A DNA stretch of 42,045 nucleotides from Variovorax sp. KBW07 (GCF_003852515.1 NZ_QAJK01000006.1:1-42045); one strand, 5' to 3'; shown: positions 1 through 8,381, counted from the first letter of the stretch. Numbers and translations are program-made. The notes: a model not told the origin generated them from the sequence alone.

Positions 1-46
1 GCGCAGAGCACACCGCCAGCGTGAGCGAGTTCAGAGCACTGGTTGA
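1..46 (+). repeat. Truncated copy of palindromic repeat element: right arm plus 3' tail
   Basis: Positions 1-14 are identical to the last two loop bases and the right arm of the complete element at 41934-41999 (GCGCAGAGCACACC). The following 32 bases (15-46) align without gaps to 42000-42031. Shared blocks are GCGTGAGCG, TCAGAG and GTTGATCAGCG, separated by variable triplets or quintuplets. The window therefore opens inside a third copy whose loop and left arm lie outside it. Its tail runs head-on into the inverted copy at 87-152. I see no coding function here. Confidence 0.75.
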
Positions 47-86
47 TCAGCGAAGCACTCAGAGCGTGTCCATGTGAGAATGGCAT

Positions 87-152
87 CGGGTGCTCCCCGC
101 AGCGAAATAAAGGAGGAGCGAAGCGGGGGACATTCGCGGAGGGGAGCACCCG
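87..152 (-). repeat. Palindromic repeat element, complete hairpin copy (12-bp stem, 42-nt loop)
   Basis: The arms 87-98 and 141-152 are perfectly complementary over 12 bp (CGGGTGCTCCCC with GGGGAGCACCCG). The 42-nt loop 99-140 is, on the minus strand, identical base for base to the loop of the copy at 41946-41987. The loop can extend the stem by an inner GCGAA/TTCGC pairing. It carries AAAGGAGG on the plus strand (CCTCCTTT on the minus). The element lies 64 bp beyond the stop codon of the Lrp-type gene, on the same strand as that gene. There is no U-run after the stem, so it is not a simple intrinsic terminator. It resembles REP/BIME-type repeats in organisation, but I do not recognise the sequence family. 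Confidence 0.85.
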
Positions 153-154
153 GT

Positions 155-202
155 GTCAGTCGCACGCGCCCCGGATGCGTCAGTCGCACGCGCCCTGAAC
201 GG
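155..202. repeat. Two-unit 24-bp tandem repeat
   Basis: GTCAGTCGCACGCGCCC occurs at 155-171 and again at 179-195, a period of 24 bp. The last seven bases of each unit differ. It lies between the Lrp stop codon and the palindromic element. Confidence 0.7.
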
Positions 203-216
203 ACCCCGCCCCCGAC

Positions 217-693
217 TCAATCCAGCGGCAGCGCAGTAGTGCACTTGATCTCGTTGAGGCACACGCTCGAGCGCACCGCCGACACGCCCGGCATGTGCAT
301 CAACGTGTGCATCAGGAACTGCGAGAGCGCCTCCAGGTCCTGCGCCACGACCTTCAGCACGTAGTCGAAATCGCCCGTCACCGAATAGCACTCCAGGATC
401 TGCTTCAGGTCCGCAATCAGGTCCTGGAACTTCGGCAGTTCGTCCACATGGCCGCGCGCCATCGTCACGTGGATGAAAGCGATCACCCCCAGACCCACGT
501 GCCGCGCATTCAACCGCGCCGCGTAGCCGCTGATCAGGCCCAGCTCCTCCAGCCGCCGATGCCGCCGCAGGCACTGCGCGGGCGACAGATTGGCCACTTC
601 CGACAGCTCCAGGTTCGACGCGCGGCCGTGCACCTGCAGGTGCTCCAGAATCTTCCGGTCGATCCTGTCGAGTTCGATCTCATGCAATTTCAT
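217..693 (-). CDS. Lrp/AsnC family transcriptional regulator
   Basis: A 158-residue protein of the usual length for this family. An N-terminal winged helix-turn-helix (about residues 5-65) begins with the family's DRIDRKIL pattern and contains NLSPAQCLRRHRRLE as recognition region. A C-terminal RAM/effector domain (about 70-150) contains the GDFDYVLKV stretch that forms the ligand-binding dimer interface. Members sense amino acids and control their transport or metabolism, often including the neighbouring gene. Here the gene is divergent from an ABC importer at 900, so regulation of that importer is a reasonable inference but is not shown. The ATG at 693 gives the canonical N-terminus. Confidence 0.93.
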   Translation of the reverse strand: MKLHEIELDRIDRKILEHLQVHGRASNLELSEVANLSPAQCLRRHRRLEELGLISGYAARLNARHVGLGVIAFIHVTMARGHVDELPKFQDLIADLKQILECYSVTGDFDYVLKVVAQDLEALSQFLMHTLMHMPGVSAVRSSVCLNEIKCTTALPLD

Positions 694-751
694 CTCTTAC
701 ATCCTCCGATAGATGAAATTATGTTGCCTAAAGCGGGGTAAGCACTACCGG

Positions 752-781
752 TTGATGCACCTTAATTGTGCAAAGTACGAT
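752..781 (+). promoter_or_regulatory. Candidate sigma70-type promoter with overlapping TGCAC-N7-GTGCA palindrome
   Basis: TTGATG (752-757) and TACGAT (776-781) are separated by 18 bp, each matching 4 of 6 consensus positions. The palindrome TGCAC-N7-GTGCA at 756-772 sits within this promoter. It lies about 120 bp upstream of the ABC importer, between it and the divergent Lrp-type gene. It could be an operator for that regulator. The same half-site spacing is also known for NtrC sites, so the cognate factor is uncertain. Confidence 0.4.
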
Positions 782-899
782 CTAGACTCCGAGGCTGCCG
801 GAATTGCACGCTGCGATTCCGGACCGCTGAATTCCCTGCCCCGGCACGCGCCGGCGGCCTACTCAGACGCATCAATCCCCCAATCTGGAGACCTTCCAC

Positions 900-1880
900 G
901 TGAAAAACGCTTTGCTTCGCACTCCTTTCAGCGCCGTCGCCCTGGCCCTCGGCATGCTGGCCGCCGCGCCCTCCTTCGCAGCCGACACCAAGTCGGTGGC
1001 CGTGACGGCCATCGTCGAACACCCGGCGCTGGACGCCGTGCGCGACGGCGTGAAGGCAGAGCTCAAGGCGGCCGGCTACGAAGAAGGCAAGAACCTCAAG
1101 TTCAGCTACCAGAGCGCGCAAGGCAACGTGGGCACCGCCGCCCAGATCGCCCGCAAGTACGTGGGCGACGCGCCCGACGTGATCGTCGCCATCGCCACGC
1201 CGTCGGCACAGGCCGTGGTGGCCGCCACCAAGAGCATTCCGGTCGTGTACTCGGCCATCACCGACCCGGTCGCCGCCAAGCTGGTGAAGAACTGGGACGC
1301 CACCGGCACCAACGTGACGGGTGTGTCCGACCTGTCGCCGCTCGAAAAGCACATCGGCCTGATCAAGCAGGTGGTGCCCAACGCCAAGCGCATCGGCGTG
1401 ATCTACAGCCCGGGTGAAGCCAATTCGGTGGCCATCGTCGCCTCGCTGAAGAAGGCCGCCGCCGACGCCGGCATGACCGTGGTCGAAGCCGCCGCCGCGC
1501 GCACCGTGGACGTGCCGACCGCGGCGCAAAGCCTGGTGGGCAAGGCCGACGTGATCTACACGCCGACCGACAACAACGTGGTCTCGGCCTTCGAAGGCAT
1601 CGTGAAGGTGGCGCAACAGGCCAAGCTGCCCGTGGTTGCCGCCGACACCGCCACCGTCGAGCGCGGCGCCGTGGCGGCGCTGGGCCTGAACTACAGCGAC
1701 ATCGGCCGCCAGACCGGCAAGATCGTGGTTCGCATCCTCAAGGGCGAGAAGCCAGGCACCATCGCCTCGCAGACCAGCACCAACTTCGAACTGGTGGTGA
1801 ACCCCGGCGCGGCCAAGCTGCAGGGCGTGACGCTGTCCGAATCGCTGCTGAAGTCGGCCAAGGTCGTCAGCACCAAGTAA
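900..1880 (+). CDS. ABC transporter substrate-binding protein (TrpX-like / DUF534 family)
   Basis: 326 residues with a clear Sec signal peptide: a positively charged start, a hydrophobic core, and a probable cleavage after APSFA near residue 27. The remainder resembles the periplasmic binding fold of the COG2984 family, which includes tryptophan-associated TrpX proteins. Recognisable stretches are IVEHPALDAVRDG near the mature N-terminus and ITDPVAAKLV, TPTDNNVVSA and LGLNYSDIGRQTG further on. It delivers a small ligand to the permease and ATPase encoded immediately downstream. The ligand cannot be read from sequence; an aromatic or other amino acid is the family-based guess. The gap to the permease is 80 bp. 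Confidence 0.92.
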   Translation: MKNALLRTPFSAVALALGMLAAAPSFAADTKSVAVTAIVEHPALDAVRDGVKAELKAAGYEEGKNLKFSYQSAQGNVGTAAQIARKYVGDAPDVIVAIATPSAQAVVAATKSIPVVYSAITDPVAAKLVKNWDATGTNVTGVSDLSPLEKHIGLIKQVVPNAKRIGVIYSPGEANSVAIVASLKKAAADAGMTVVEAAAARTVDVPTAAQSLVGKADVIYTPTDNNVVSAFEGIVKVAQQAKLPVVAADTATVERGAVAALGLNYSDIGRQTGKIVVRILKGEKPGTIASQTSTNFELVVNPGAAKLQGVTLSESLLKSAKVVSTK

Positions 1881-1960
1881 GAAGCCTCGGCAGGCCGCCG
1901 TCCTCGTTGTTGCTTCAACGCGGGCGGCGGGCCTGTTTCTGCCTCGCCGGAAGCCCCCAC

Positions 1961-2905
1961 ATGTCCCTCATTGCATCGCTGGGCGCCATCGAGATCGGTC
2001 TGATATTTGGACTGGTCGCGCTGGGCGTCTTCATGTCGTTTCGCATCATCAATTTCCCCGACCTCACGGTGGACGGCAGCTTTCCGCTGGGCGCCGCCGT
2101 GGCCGCTACGCTGATCGTCGCCGGCTGGAACCCGGTGCCCGCCACCGTGGTGGCCTGCATCGCCGGTGCCGTGTCGGGCTGGGTCACCGCGTGGCTCAAC
2201 GTCAAGCTGAAGATCATGCAGCTGCTGGCGAGCATCCTGGTGATGATCGCGCTGTACTCCATCAACCTGCGCGTGATGGGCAAGCCCAACGTGGCGCTCA
2301 TCACCGAGCCGACCGTGTTCAGCATGGTCAGCTTCGGCGGCATGCCCGAGCAGTGGGCCAAGCCCCTGCTGCTGTTGCTGATCGTGATCGCGGCCAAGAT
2401 CGTCGTCGACATGTTCTTCGCCTCCGAAGCCGGGCTCGCGATGCGCGCCACCGGCGGCAACGCGCGCATGGCGCGGGCACAGGGCATTTCGACCGACTTC
2501 CACACGATGGCGGGCCTGGCGCTTTCCAACGCGCTGGTGGCGCTGGCCGGCGCACTGTTCGCGCAGAGCCAGGGCACGGCCGACATCTCGATGGGCGTGG
2601 GCACGATCGTGATCGGCCTGGCCGCGGTGATCATCGGCGAGACGCTGCTGCCGGCGCGCAGCTTGGGTCTCACCACGCTGGCCTGCGTGCTGGGCGCGCT
2701 GCTGTATCGCTTTTTCATCGCGATGGCGCTGAACACCGATTTCATGGGCCTGCAGGCGCAAGACCTGAACCTGGTCACCGCCGTGCTGGTGGCGTTCGCG
2801 CTGCTGGTGCCGGCCTACAAGCGCAAGCTGGGCAAGCTGTTCGGCCGCTCCGGGAACGGCAATGGAAACAGCAATGGCAACGGCGCTTCGAAAGGGAACA
2901 ACTGA
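1961..2905 (+). CDS. ABC transporter permease (BPD_transp_2 / COG4120 family)
   Basis: 314 residues of hydrophobic segments typical of branched-chain-amino-acid-type permeases (LivH-like fold). The N-terminus LGAIEIGLIFGLVALGVF is characteristic of the family. The VDGSFPLGAAV stretch and the internal EAGLAMRATGGNARMARAQG loop correspond to the cytoplasmic coupling region that contacts the ATPase. I use the ATG at 1961 rather than an upstream TTG in frame (1907), because the conserved hydrophobic start follows directly. The last residues are a low-complexity Gly/Asn tail. The stop codon overlaps the start of the ATPase gene (TGATG), indicating translational coupling. Confidence 0.92.
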   Translation: MSLIASLGAIEIGLIFGLVALGVFMSFRIINFPDLTVDGSFPLGAAVAATLIVAGWNPVPATVVACIAGAVSGWVTAWLNVKLKIMQLLASILVMIALYSINLRVMGKPNVALITEPTVFSMVSFGGMPEQWAKPLLLLLIVIAAKIVVDMFFASEAGLAMRATGGNARMARAQGISTDFHTMAGLALSNALVALAGALFAQSQGTADISMGVGTIVIGLAAVIIGETLLPARSLGLTTLACVLGALLYRFFIAMALNTDFMGLQAQDLNLVTAVLVAFALLVPAYKRKLGKLFGRSGNGNGNSNGNGASKGNN

Positions 2906-3699
2906 TGCTGCGCGCCCAACACCTTGAAATGACCTTCAACCCGGGCACGCCGATCGAGAACCGCGTGCTGCGCGGGCTCGACCTGGAAATCCCCACGGGC
3001 CAGTTCGTCACCGTGATCGGCTCGAACGGCGCGGGCAAGTCGACCTTCCTGAATGCGGTGAGCGGCGACCTGATCGTCGACAAAGGCAGCATCGAGATCG
3101 ACGGCAAGGACGTGACCCGCATGAACGCCTGGCAGCGCTCGGGCATGGTGGCCCGCGTGTTCCAGGACCCGATGGCCGGCACCTGCGAGGCGCTGACCAT
3201 CGAGGAAAACATGGCGCTGGCATGGAAGCGCGGCGAGCGCCGGGGCTTCGGCTTCTCGCTGAACCGCAACCTGCGCGAGCTGTTCCGCGAAAAGCTGTCG
3301 ATCCTGAAGCTGGGGCTCGAAAACCGCCTGGCCGACCGCATCGGCCTGCTGTCGGGCGGGCAGCGGCAGGCCGTGAGCCTGCTGATGGCCTCGCTCAAGC
3401 CCTCGCGCATTCTTCTGCTCGACGAACACACTGCGGCGCTCGACCCCAAGACCGCGGCCTTCGTGCTGGAGCTGACGGCCAAGATCGTCGAAGGCAGCCA
3501 GCTGACCGCGATGATGGTGACGCACAGCATGCGGCAGGCGCTGGACTACGGTTCGCGCACGGTGATGCTGCACGAAGGCCAGGTGATCCTCGACGTGGCC
3601 GGGCCGGAACGCTCGGGCCTCGACGTGCCCGACCTGCTTCGCATGTTCGAGCAGACGCGCGGCGAAAAGCTCGACGACGACAAGCTGCTCCTGGCCTGA
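2905..3699 (+). CDS. ABC transporter ATP-binding protein (COG1101 family)
   Basis: 264 residues with all nucleotide-binding motifs in order: Walker A GSNGAGKST (39-47), the signature LLSGGQRQA, Walker B ILLLDEH and the switch histidine in VTHSM. It energises the importer formed with the permease upstream. The Walker B glutamate is present. The residue after it is His where Pro or Ala is more usual, but this occurs in the family. The start overlaps the permease stop codon and the stop overlaps the downstream acetyltransferase start, so all are probably in one transcript. Confidence 0.95.
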   Translation: MLRAQHLEMTFNPGTPIENRVLRGLDLEIPTGQFVTVIGSNGAGKSTFLNAVSGDLIVDKGSIEIDGKDVTRMNAWQRSGMVARVFQDPMAGTCEALTIEENMALAWKRGERRGFGFSLNRNLRELFREKLSILKLGLENRLADRIGLLSGGQRQAVSLLMASLKPSRILLLDEHTAALDPKTAAFVLELTAKIVEGSQLTAMMVTHSMRQALDYGSRTVMLHEGQVILDVAGPERSGLDVPDLLRMFEQTRGEKLDDDKLLLA

Positions 3700-4217
3700 T
3701 GGCACCGCCGGATACCGCACCGCTGGTGCGCGCCATGCGCGCCGACGACCTCGATGCCGTGCTCGCGATACAGCTCGCCTGCTACGGCGCGGGGTTCGTG
3801 GAGGACGGCGCGCTGATCGCACGACGGCTCGCCGCCGCGCCGCACACGGGCTGGGTCGCCGAGCACCAGGGCCGCGTGCGGGCCTACCTGGCGGGTTACC
3901 CGTCGACGGCCGGAAAGCTCACGCCGCTGCACGGCGAGTTCGAGGTCGCACCAGCCCCCGATTCGCTGTACCTGCACGACCTGGCGGTACACCCCGAGGC
4001 TTCGGGGCTGGGCCTGGGGCCGCGCCTGGTGCGCCACGCATGGGCCCATGCTGCGCAGGCGGGCTGGCGGCAATCGACGTTGGTGTCGGTGCAGGCCTCG
4101 GTGGGTTTCTGGGAGCGCCAGGGCTATGCGGCCGCGCAACCCGCCGGCCCGGCGCAGCAGGCCCGGCTCGCCACCTACCCCGGCGACTCGGTCTACATGG
4201 CCCGGCGGCTGGACTGA
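3699..4217 (+). CDS. GNAT family N-acetyltransferase
   Basis: 172 residues with the GNAT fold. LYLHDLAVHPEASGLGLGPRLV (about 90-111) contains the beta4 strand and the acetyl-CoA pyrophosphate-binding loop, as a variant of the R/QxxGxG/A motif in which the usual Q/R is replaced by Ser-Gly-Leu. The later VSVQASVGFWERQGY is the typical C-terminal motif. It transfers an acetyl group from acetyl-CoA to an amine; the acceptor is unknown. The ATG overlaps the ATPase stop codon (TGATG), so it is translated with the importer and may modify the imported compound. The stop lies 7 bp from the convergent membrane-protein gene. Confidence 0.88.
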   Translation: MAPPDTAPLVRAMRADDLDAVLAIQLACYGAGFVEDGALIARRLAAAPHTGWVAEHQGRVRAYLAGYPSTAGKLTPLHGEFEVAPAPDSLYLHDLAVHPEASGLGLGPRLVRHAWAHAAQAGWRQSTLVSVQASVGFWERQGYAAAQPAGPAQQARLATYPGDSVYMARRLD

Positions 4218-4224
4218 CGCGGTT

Positions 4225-4521
4225 TCAGCGGCGCCAGCCGCGCATCGACAGCCACTGGACGGTGCCGCTCACCACCACCAGCGCGGCATAGGTCGCCATC
4301 GCCCCGTCGCGCCCGAACACCACCAGCCCGGCCACCAGCACCAGCACGCCAGCCACGAAAGTCGACGCCCATTGCACCCACCAGCGGGGCACGCCGGCGC
4401 GATGGCCGCCCAGGTAACGGCCCGCGAAGACCAGCACCAGCGCCAGAAAGGCCGCGGGTGCAACAAAATTAAGCAGGTGGTTGAGGAGGGCCAGCAGGTC
4501 CATCAGAGGGGCCGCGGACAT
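4225..4521 (-). CDS. Small three-helix membrane protein, function unknown
   Basis: 98 residues with three predicted transmembrane segments (about 10-35, 48-70 and 73-90) joined by short basic loops ([15 protein letters not shown] at the end). I do not recognise a domain. It is divergent from hemA with 83 bp between the start codons and convergent with the acetyltransferase. The compact hydrophobic composition and lack of a better overlapping frame support it as real. The start could also be the second methionine at 4503, since neither has a strong ribosome binding site. Confidence 0.7.
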   Translation of the reverse strand: MSAAPLMDLLALLNHLLNFVAPAAFLALVLVFAGRYLGGHRAGVPRWWVQWASTFVAGVLVLVAGLVVFGRDGAMATYAALVVVSGTVQWLSMRGWRR

Positions 4522-4591
4522 GCGGCGAAGGTTATGGCTGTCATAGGGAATGCCATTTGTCCCTCGGCACGCGGGGAGCGGCTGCTGATTT

Positions 4592-4597
4592 TATAAT
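4592..4597 (+). promoter_or_regulatory. Perfect -10 element (TATAAT) just upstream of hemA
   Basis: TATAAT ends 7 bp before the hemA ATG at 4605, and no ribosome binding site precedes the ATG. Transcription from it would begin at or next to the start codon. I see no convincing -35 at the correct distance. Confidence 0.45.
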
Positions 4598-4604
4598 CAC
4601 GGCC

Positions 4605-5876
4605 ATGTCAGTCTGGGCTCTCGGCTTGAACCACACGACCGCGCCGCTCGATCTGCGCGGTCGTTTCGCGTTCGCGCTCGATCAGATCGCCCCGACGCTG
4701 CAGAGTTTGCGCAGTTCCTTTGGCAGCGGCAGCCACCCCCAGGTCGAGGCCGCGATCATCTCCACCTGCAACCGCACCGAGATCTATTGCGCCTCCGAGC
4801 ACATCGCGCTGGACCACACCTTCGGCTGGCTGGCCCAGAGCGGCGGCGTGGCCCCTGCCCTGCTGCGCTCGCATGCCTACACGCTGCACGACGACGAAGC
4901 CGCCCGCCATGCCTTCCGCGTGGCCAGCGGGCTCGACTCGATGGTGCTCGGCGAAGCCCAGATCCTCGGCCAGATGAAAGACGCCGTGCGCGCGGCCGAA
5001 ACCGCCGGCGCGCTCGGCAGCACGCTCAACCAGCTGTTCCAGCGCTCGTTCGCCGTCGCAAAAGAAGTGCGCACCGCCACCGAGATCGGCGCGCATTCCA
5101 TCAGCATGGCGGCTGCGGCCGTCCGGCTGGCCGGGCAGCTTTTTGAAGACCTGCACCAGACGCGCGTGCTGTTCGTCGGCGCGGGCGAAATGATCGACCT
5201 GGCCGCGACGCACTTCGCGGCCAAGGACCCGAAGTCCATCGCCATTGCCAACCGCACGCTCGAGCGCGGCGAAAAGCTGGCCTCGCGCTTCGGCGGCGAG
5301 GCGATGCGGCTGGCCGACCTGCCGGCGCGGCTCGCCGAATTCGACATCGTGGTGAGCTGCACCGCGAGCACGCTGCCGATCATCGGCCTGGGTGCCGTGG
5401 AACGCGCGCTGAAGGCGCGCAAGCACCGCCCGATGTTCATGGTCGACCTGGCCGTGCCGCGCGACATCGAACCCGAAGTGAAGGCGCTCGAGGACATCTA
5501 CCTCTACACCGTCGATGACCTTGCGCAGGTGGTGCAGCAGGGCCAGGCCAACCGCCAGGCCGCGGTGGCCCAGGCCGAAGTGATCATCGACGCCGGCGTG
5601 CAGAGCTTCATGCACTGGCTGGGCCAGCGCGGCACGGTGCCGCTGATCCAGCAGCTCAACGCCCAGGCCGACGAATGGCGCGCCGCCGAAATGGCACGCG
5701 CCCGCAAGCTGCTGGCCAAGGGCGAATCGGTCGATGCGGTGCTCGAAGCCATGTCGCGCGGGCTCACGCAGAAGATGATGCATGGCGCCATGGCCGAGCT
5801 GCATTCGGGCGACGCCGCATCGCGCGAGCAGACGGCACAGACCATCTCGCGCCTGTTCCTGCGCAAAGAGCGTTAG
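4605..5876 (+). CDS. hemA: Glutamyl-tRNA reductase
   Basis: 423 residues. It reduces glutamyl-tRNA(Glu) with NADPH to glutamate-1-semialdehyde, the first committed step of C5-pathway tetrapyrrole synthesis. The N-terminal catalytic domain starts with the hallmark [15 protein letters not shown]. It has the nucleophilic cysteine at residue 55 within STCNRTE and the [15 protein letters not shown] stretch. The NADPH domain follows, with VGAGEM and IANRT, then a C-terminal dimerisation helix. I start at 4605, not at an upstream in-frame codon, because [10 protein letters not shown] is the family N-terminus. It is followed after 105 bp by prfA, the usual betaproteobacterial neighbour. Confidence 0.98.
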   Translation: MSVWALGLNHTTAPLDLRGRFAFALDQIAPTLQSLRSSFGSGSHPQVEAAIISTCNRTEIYCASEHIALDHTFGWLAQSGGVAPALLRSHAYTLHDDEAARHAFRVASGLDSMVLGEAQILGQMKDAVRAAETAGALGSTLNQLFQRSFAVAKEVRTATEIGAHSISMAAAAVRLAGQLFEDLHQTRVLFVGAGEMIDLAATHFAAKDPKSIAIANRTLERGEKLASRFGGEAMRLADLPARLAEFDIVVSCTASTLPIIGLGAVERALKARKHRPMFMVDLAVPRDIEPEVKALEDIYLYTVDDLAQVVQQGQANRQAAVAQAEVIIDAGVQSFMHWLGQRGTVPLIQQLNAQADEWRAAEMARARKLLAKGESVDAVLEAMSRGLTQKMMHGAMAELHSGDAASREQTAQTISRLFLRKER

Positions 5877-5981
5877 CGACGCTGGTCGGCGGCCCGCCTT
5901 CAACGGCGCGGCCTTCTTTCTCGATGCGTCCTGCCGCTGCATCGCGGCGTCCCTCCTCTTTCTTTTCGAGCCCCTTTCGCC

Positions 5982-7070
5982 GTGAAATCCTTTCTGCGCC
6001 ACCAACTCGAACGCTACGCCCAGCGCCTGGGCGAGCTCGACTTCCTGCTTTCGCGCGAAGACATCATGAGCGACATGGCGCAGTACCGCACCATCTCGCG
6101 CGAGCATGCCGAAATCACCCAGATCGCCGGCCGCTACGAGCGCTACAAGCAGCGCGAAGCCGACATCGCGGGTGCGAAGGACATGCTCGACGACCCCGAC
6201 ATGGCCGAGATGGCGCGTGAAGAAATCGCGGGCGCCGAAGCCGAGCTGGTTCAGCTCGAAGACGAGTTGCAGCGCCTGCTGCTGCCCAAGGACCCCGACG
6301 ACGCGCGCAACGCCTTCATGGAAATCCGCGCGGGCACCGGCGGCGACGAATCGGCGCTGTTCGCGGGTGACCTGCTGCGCATGTACACGCGCTACTGCGA
6401 GCGCGTAGGGCTGCGCTGCGAGATCGTGAGCGAAAGCGCCAGCGAACTCGGCGGCTACAAGGAAGTGGTGATCCGCATCGTCGGCGACGACGTGTTCGGC
6501 AAGCTGCGCTTCGAATCGGGCGGCCACCGCGTGCAGCGCGTGCCGGCCACCGAGACGCAGGGCCGCATCCACACCAGCGCCTGCACGGTCGCCGTGCTGG
6601 CCGAGCCCGACGAAACAGTGGCCGTGCAGATCAACCCGGCCGACCTGCGCATCGACACGTACCGCGCCAGCGGCGCCGGCGGCCAGCACATCAACAAGAC
6701 CGACTCGGCCGTGCGCATCACGCACATTCCGACCGGCATCGTGGCCGAGTGCCAGGACGACCGCAGCCAGCACCGCAACAAGGCCAAGGCGCTGCAGGTG
6801 CTGTCGGCGCGCATCCAGGAAAAAGACCGCAGCGAGCGCGCCGCCAAGGACGCGGCGATGCGCAAGGGGCTGATCGGCAGCGGCGACCGCTCGGACCGCA
6901 TCCGCACCTACAACTTTCCGCAAGGGCGGCTCACCGACCACCGCATCAACCTCACGCTCTACAAGCTGCTGGCGATCATGGAAGGCGATCTGGGCGACGT
7001 GCTGGAAGCGCTGCGCGCCGCGCGCGAAGCCGAGCAACTGGCCGAGCTCGAATCGAGCCTGCCGGCCTGA
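5982..7070 (+). CDS. prfA: Peptide chain release factor 1
   Basis: 362 residues, normal for RF1. It recognises UAA and UAG stop codons and triggers peptide release. The stop-codon-reading tripeptide PAT (188-190, within [12 protein letters not shown]) identifies RF1 rather than RF2. The catalytic GGQ loop is at 233-235 ([16 protein letters not shown]); its glutamine is the target of PrmC, encoded next. The start is GTG at 5982. The stop codon overlaps the prmC start (TGATG). Confidence 0.98.
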   Translation: MKSFLRHQLERYAQRLGELDFLLSREDIMSDMAQYRTISREHAEITQIAGRYERYKQREADIAGAKDMLDDPDMAEMAREEIAGAEAELVQLEDELQRLLLPKDPDDARNAFMEIRAGTGGDESALFAGDLLRMYTRYCERVGLRCEIVSESASELGGYKEVVIRIVGDDVFGKLRFESGGHRVQRVPATETQGRIHTSACTVAVLAEPDETVAVQINPADLRIDTYRASGAGGQHINKTDSAVRITHIPTGIVAECQDDRSQHRNKAKALQVLSARIQEKDRSERAAKDAAMRKGLIGSGDRSDRIRTYNFPQGRLTDHRINLTLYKLLAIMEGDLGDVLEALRAAREAEQLAELESSLPA

Positions 7071-7921
7071 TGACCACGACCGCCTCCACGCCCTCCACCG
7101 TGTCGCAGGCGCTGGCCGCGGCCGTCGCGCTGGGCATCGACCGGCTCGACGCGCAGTTGCTGCTGCTGCACGCGCTGGGCCGTGCGCCGCACGACCGGGC
7201 ATGGCTGCTGGCGCACGACACCGATGCGCTGGCGGAGCCGGCGTGGACCGCACTCGCATCGCAGTTGTCGCGCCGGCTGGCGGGCGAACCCGTTGCCTAC
7301 CTGCTGGGCGAAAAAGAATTCCACGGCCTGAGCCTGCAGGTCGATGCACGGGTGCTGGTGCCGCGTCCGGACACCGAGACGCTGGTTGAATGGGCGCTGC
7401 AGTGCCTTGAAGGCCAAGCCGCCCCGCGCGCGCTCGACCTCGGCACGGGCAGCGGCGCAATTGCGCTGGCCCTGCAGCAGGCCCGCCCCGATGCACAGGT
7501 CGATGCGGTCGATGCCAGCGCCGACGCGCTGGCTGTCGCGCAGGCCAACGCACAGCGCCTGGGCCTGCCGGTTCGCTTTGCCCTGGCCCACTGGCTCGAT
7601 GGCGCCGCCGGCGGCTATACGGTCATCGCCAGCAACCCGCCCTACATTGCCGCCGGCGACCCGCACCTGCCCGCGCTGCGCCACGAGCCCCTCGCCGCGC
7701 TGGTGGCGGGCGCCGACGGGCTCGACGACATCCGCCAGATCGTGCGGAACGCCCCCGATCACCTCGCCCAAGACGGCTGGCTGTTGCTCGAACACGGGCA
7801 CGACCAGGCCGCGGCCGTGCGGCAGTTGCTCGCCGAACGCGGCTTCGCCGAAGTCCAAAGCCGGGAAGACCTGGCCGGCATCCAGCGCTGCTCCGGCGGA
7901 ATCTGGCGCACGGTGAAATAA
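7070..7921 (+). CDS. prmC: Release factor glutamine methyltransferase
   Basis: 283 residues. It N5-methylates the glutamine of the GGQ motif in release factors, using S-adenosylmethionine. The N-terminal helical domain (1-85) has AGEPVAYLLGEKEFHG, typical of the family. VPRPDTETLVEW leads into the Rossmann domain, with SAM loop LDLGTGSGAIAL (122-133) and the catalytic NPPY motif (189-192). Translational coupling to prfA places the modifying enzyme with its substrate. Confidence 0.97.
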   Translation: MTTTASTPSTVSQALAAAVALGIDRLDAQLLLLHALGRAPHDRAWLLAHDTDALAEPAWTALASQLSRRLAGEPVAYLLGEKEFHGLSLQVDARVLVPRPDTETLVEWALQCLEGQAAPRALDLGTGSGAIALALQQARPDAQVDAVDASADALAVAQANAQRLGLPVRFALAHWLDGAAGGYTVIASNPPYIAAGDPHLPALRHEPLAALVAGADGLDDIRQIVRNAPDHLAQDGWLLLEHGHDQAAAVRQLLAERGFAEVQSREDLAGIQRCSGGIWRTVK

Positions 7922-7952
7922 TCCCCTCAGCCCCCACTTTTCAGGAGTCCCC

Positions 7953-8279
7953 ATGTCCGACGCTCAGCAACGCATCGACGATCTCGTCAAAACCAACGAA
8001 CTCGTGCTCTTCATGAAGGGGAATGCGAGCTTTCCGATGTGCGGCTTCTCGGGCCGCGCCATCCAGATCCTGAAGGCGGTCGGCGTCGACACCAAGACGC
8101 TGAAGACCGTCAACGTGCTCGAAGACGACGGCATTCGCCAGGGCATCAAGGAATACAGCAACTGGCCCACGATTCCCCAGCTCTACGTGAAGGGCGAATT
8201 CGTCGGCGGCTCGGACATCATGATGGAGATGTACGAGTCGGGCGAACTGCAGCAGGTGCTGAACGGCAACCCGGCCTGA
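7953..8279 (+). CDS. grxD: Monothiol (CGFS) glutaredoxin, Grx4 family
   Basis: 108 residues with the active-site CGFS at 30-33, preceded by VLFMKGNASFPM. Other glutathione- and cluster-binding landmarks are SNWPTIPQLYVKGEFVGGSDI. Monothiol glutaredoxins of this type bind [2Fe-2S] clusters with glutathione and hand them to acceptor proteins. A good ribosome binding site (AGGAG, 7 bp before ATG) supports the start. It is the last gene of the hemA-prfA-prmC run and lies 31 bp from prmC. Confidence 0.96.
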   Translation: MSDAQQRIDDLVKTNELVLFMKGNASFPMCGFSGRAIQILKAVGVDTKTLKTVNVLEDDGIRQGIKEYSNWPTIPQLYVKGEFVGGSDIMMEMYESGELQQVLNGNPA

Positions 8280-8381
8280 GGCTGATGGCGCGCAAACCCG
8301 CGCCCTGAGCCACGCCCCCGCGGATCACGGCCATTCGCGAGGTTGCAGCTGATTGTTTTTCCCGGGCCGAGTCATGGCACC

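Noticed and set aside
87-152. Palindromic element as a simple transcription terminator of the Lrp-type gene
   Set aside because: There is no U-run after the stem, the 42-nt loop is far too long, and an identical loop occurs at an unrelated site.
792-808. Sigma54-type promoter before the ABC importer
   Set aside because: GG and GC are 11 bp apart instead of the required 10, and the flanking bases match poorly.
4608-7553. Long open frame (981 codons) on the minus strand opposite hemA-prfA-prmC
   Set aside because: The opposite strand carries three complete, conserved genes. This frame is a codon-bias artefact.
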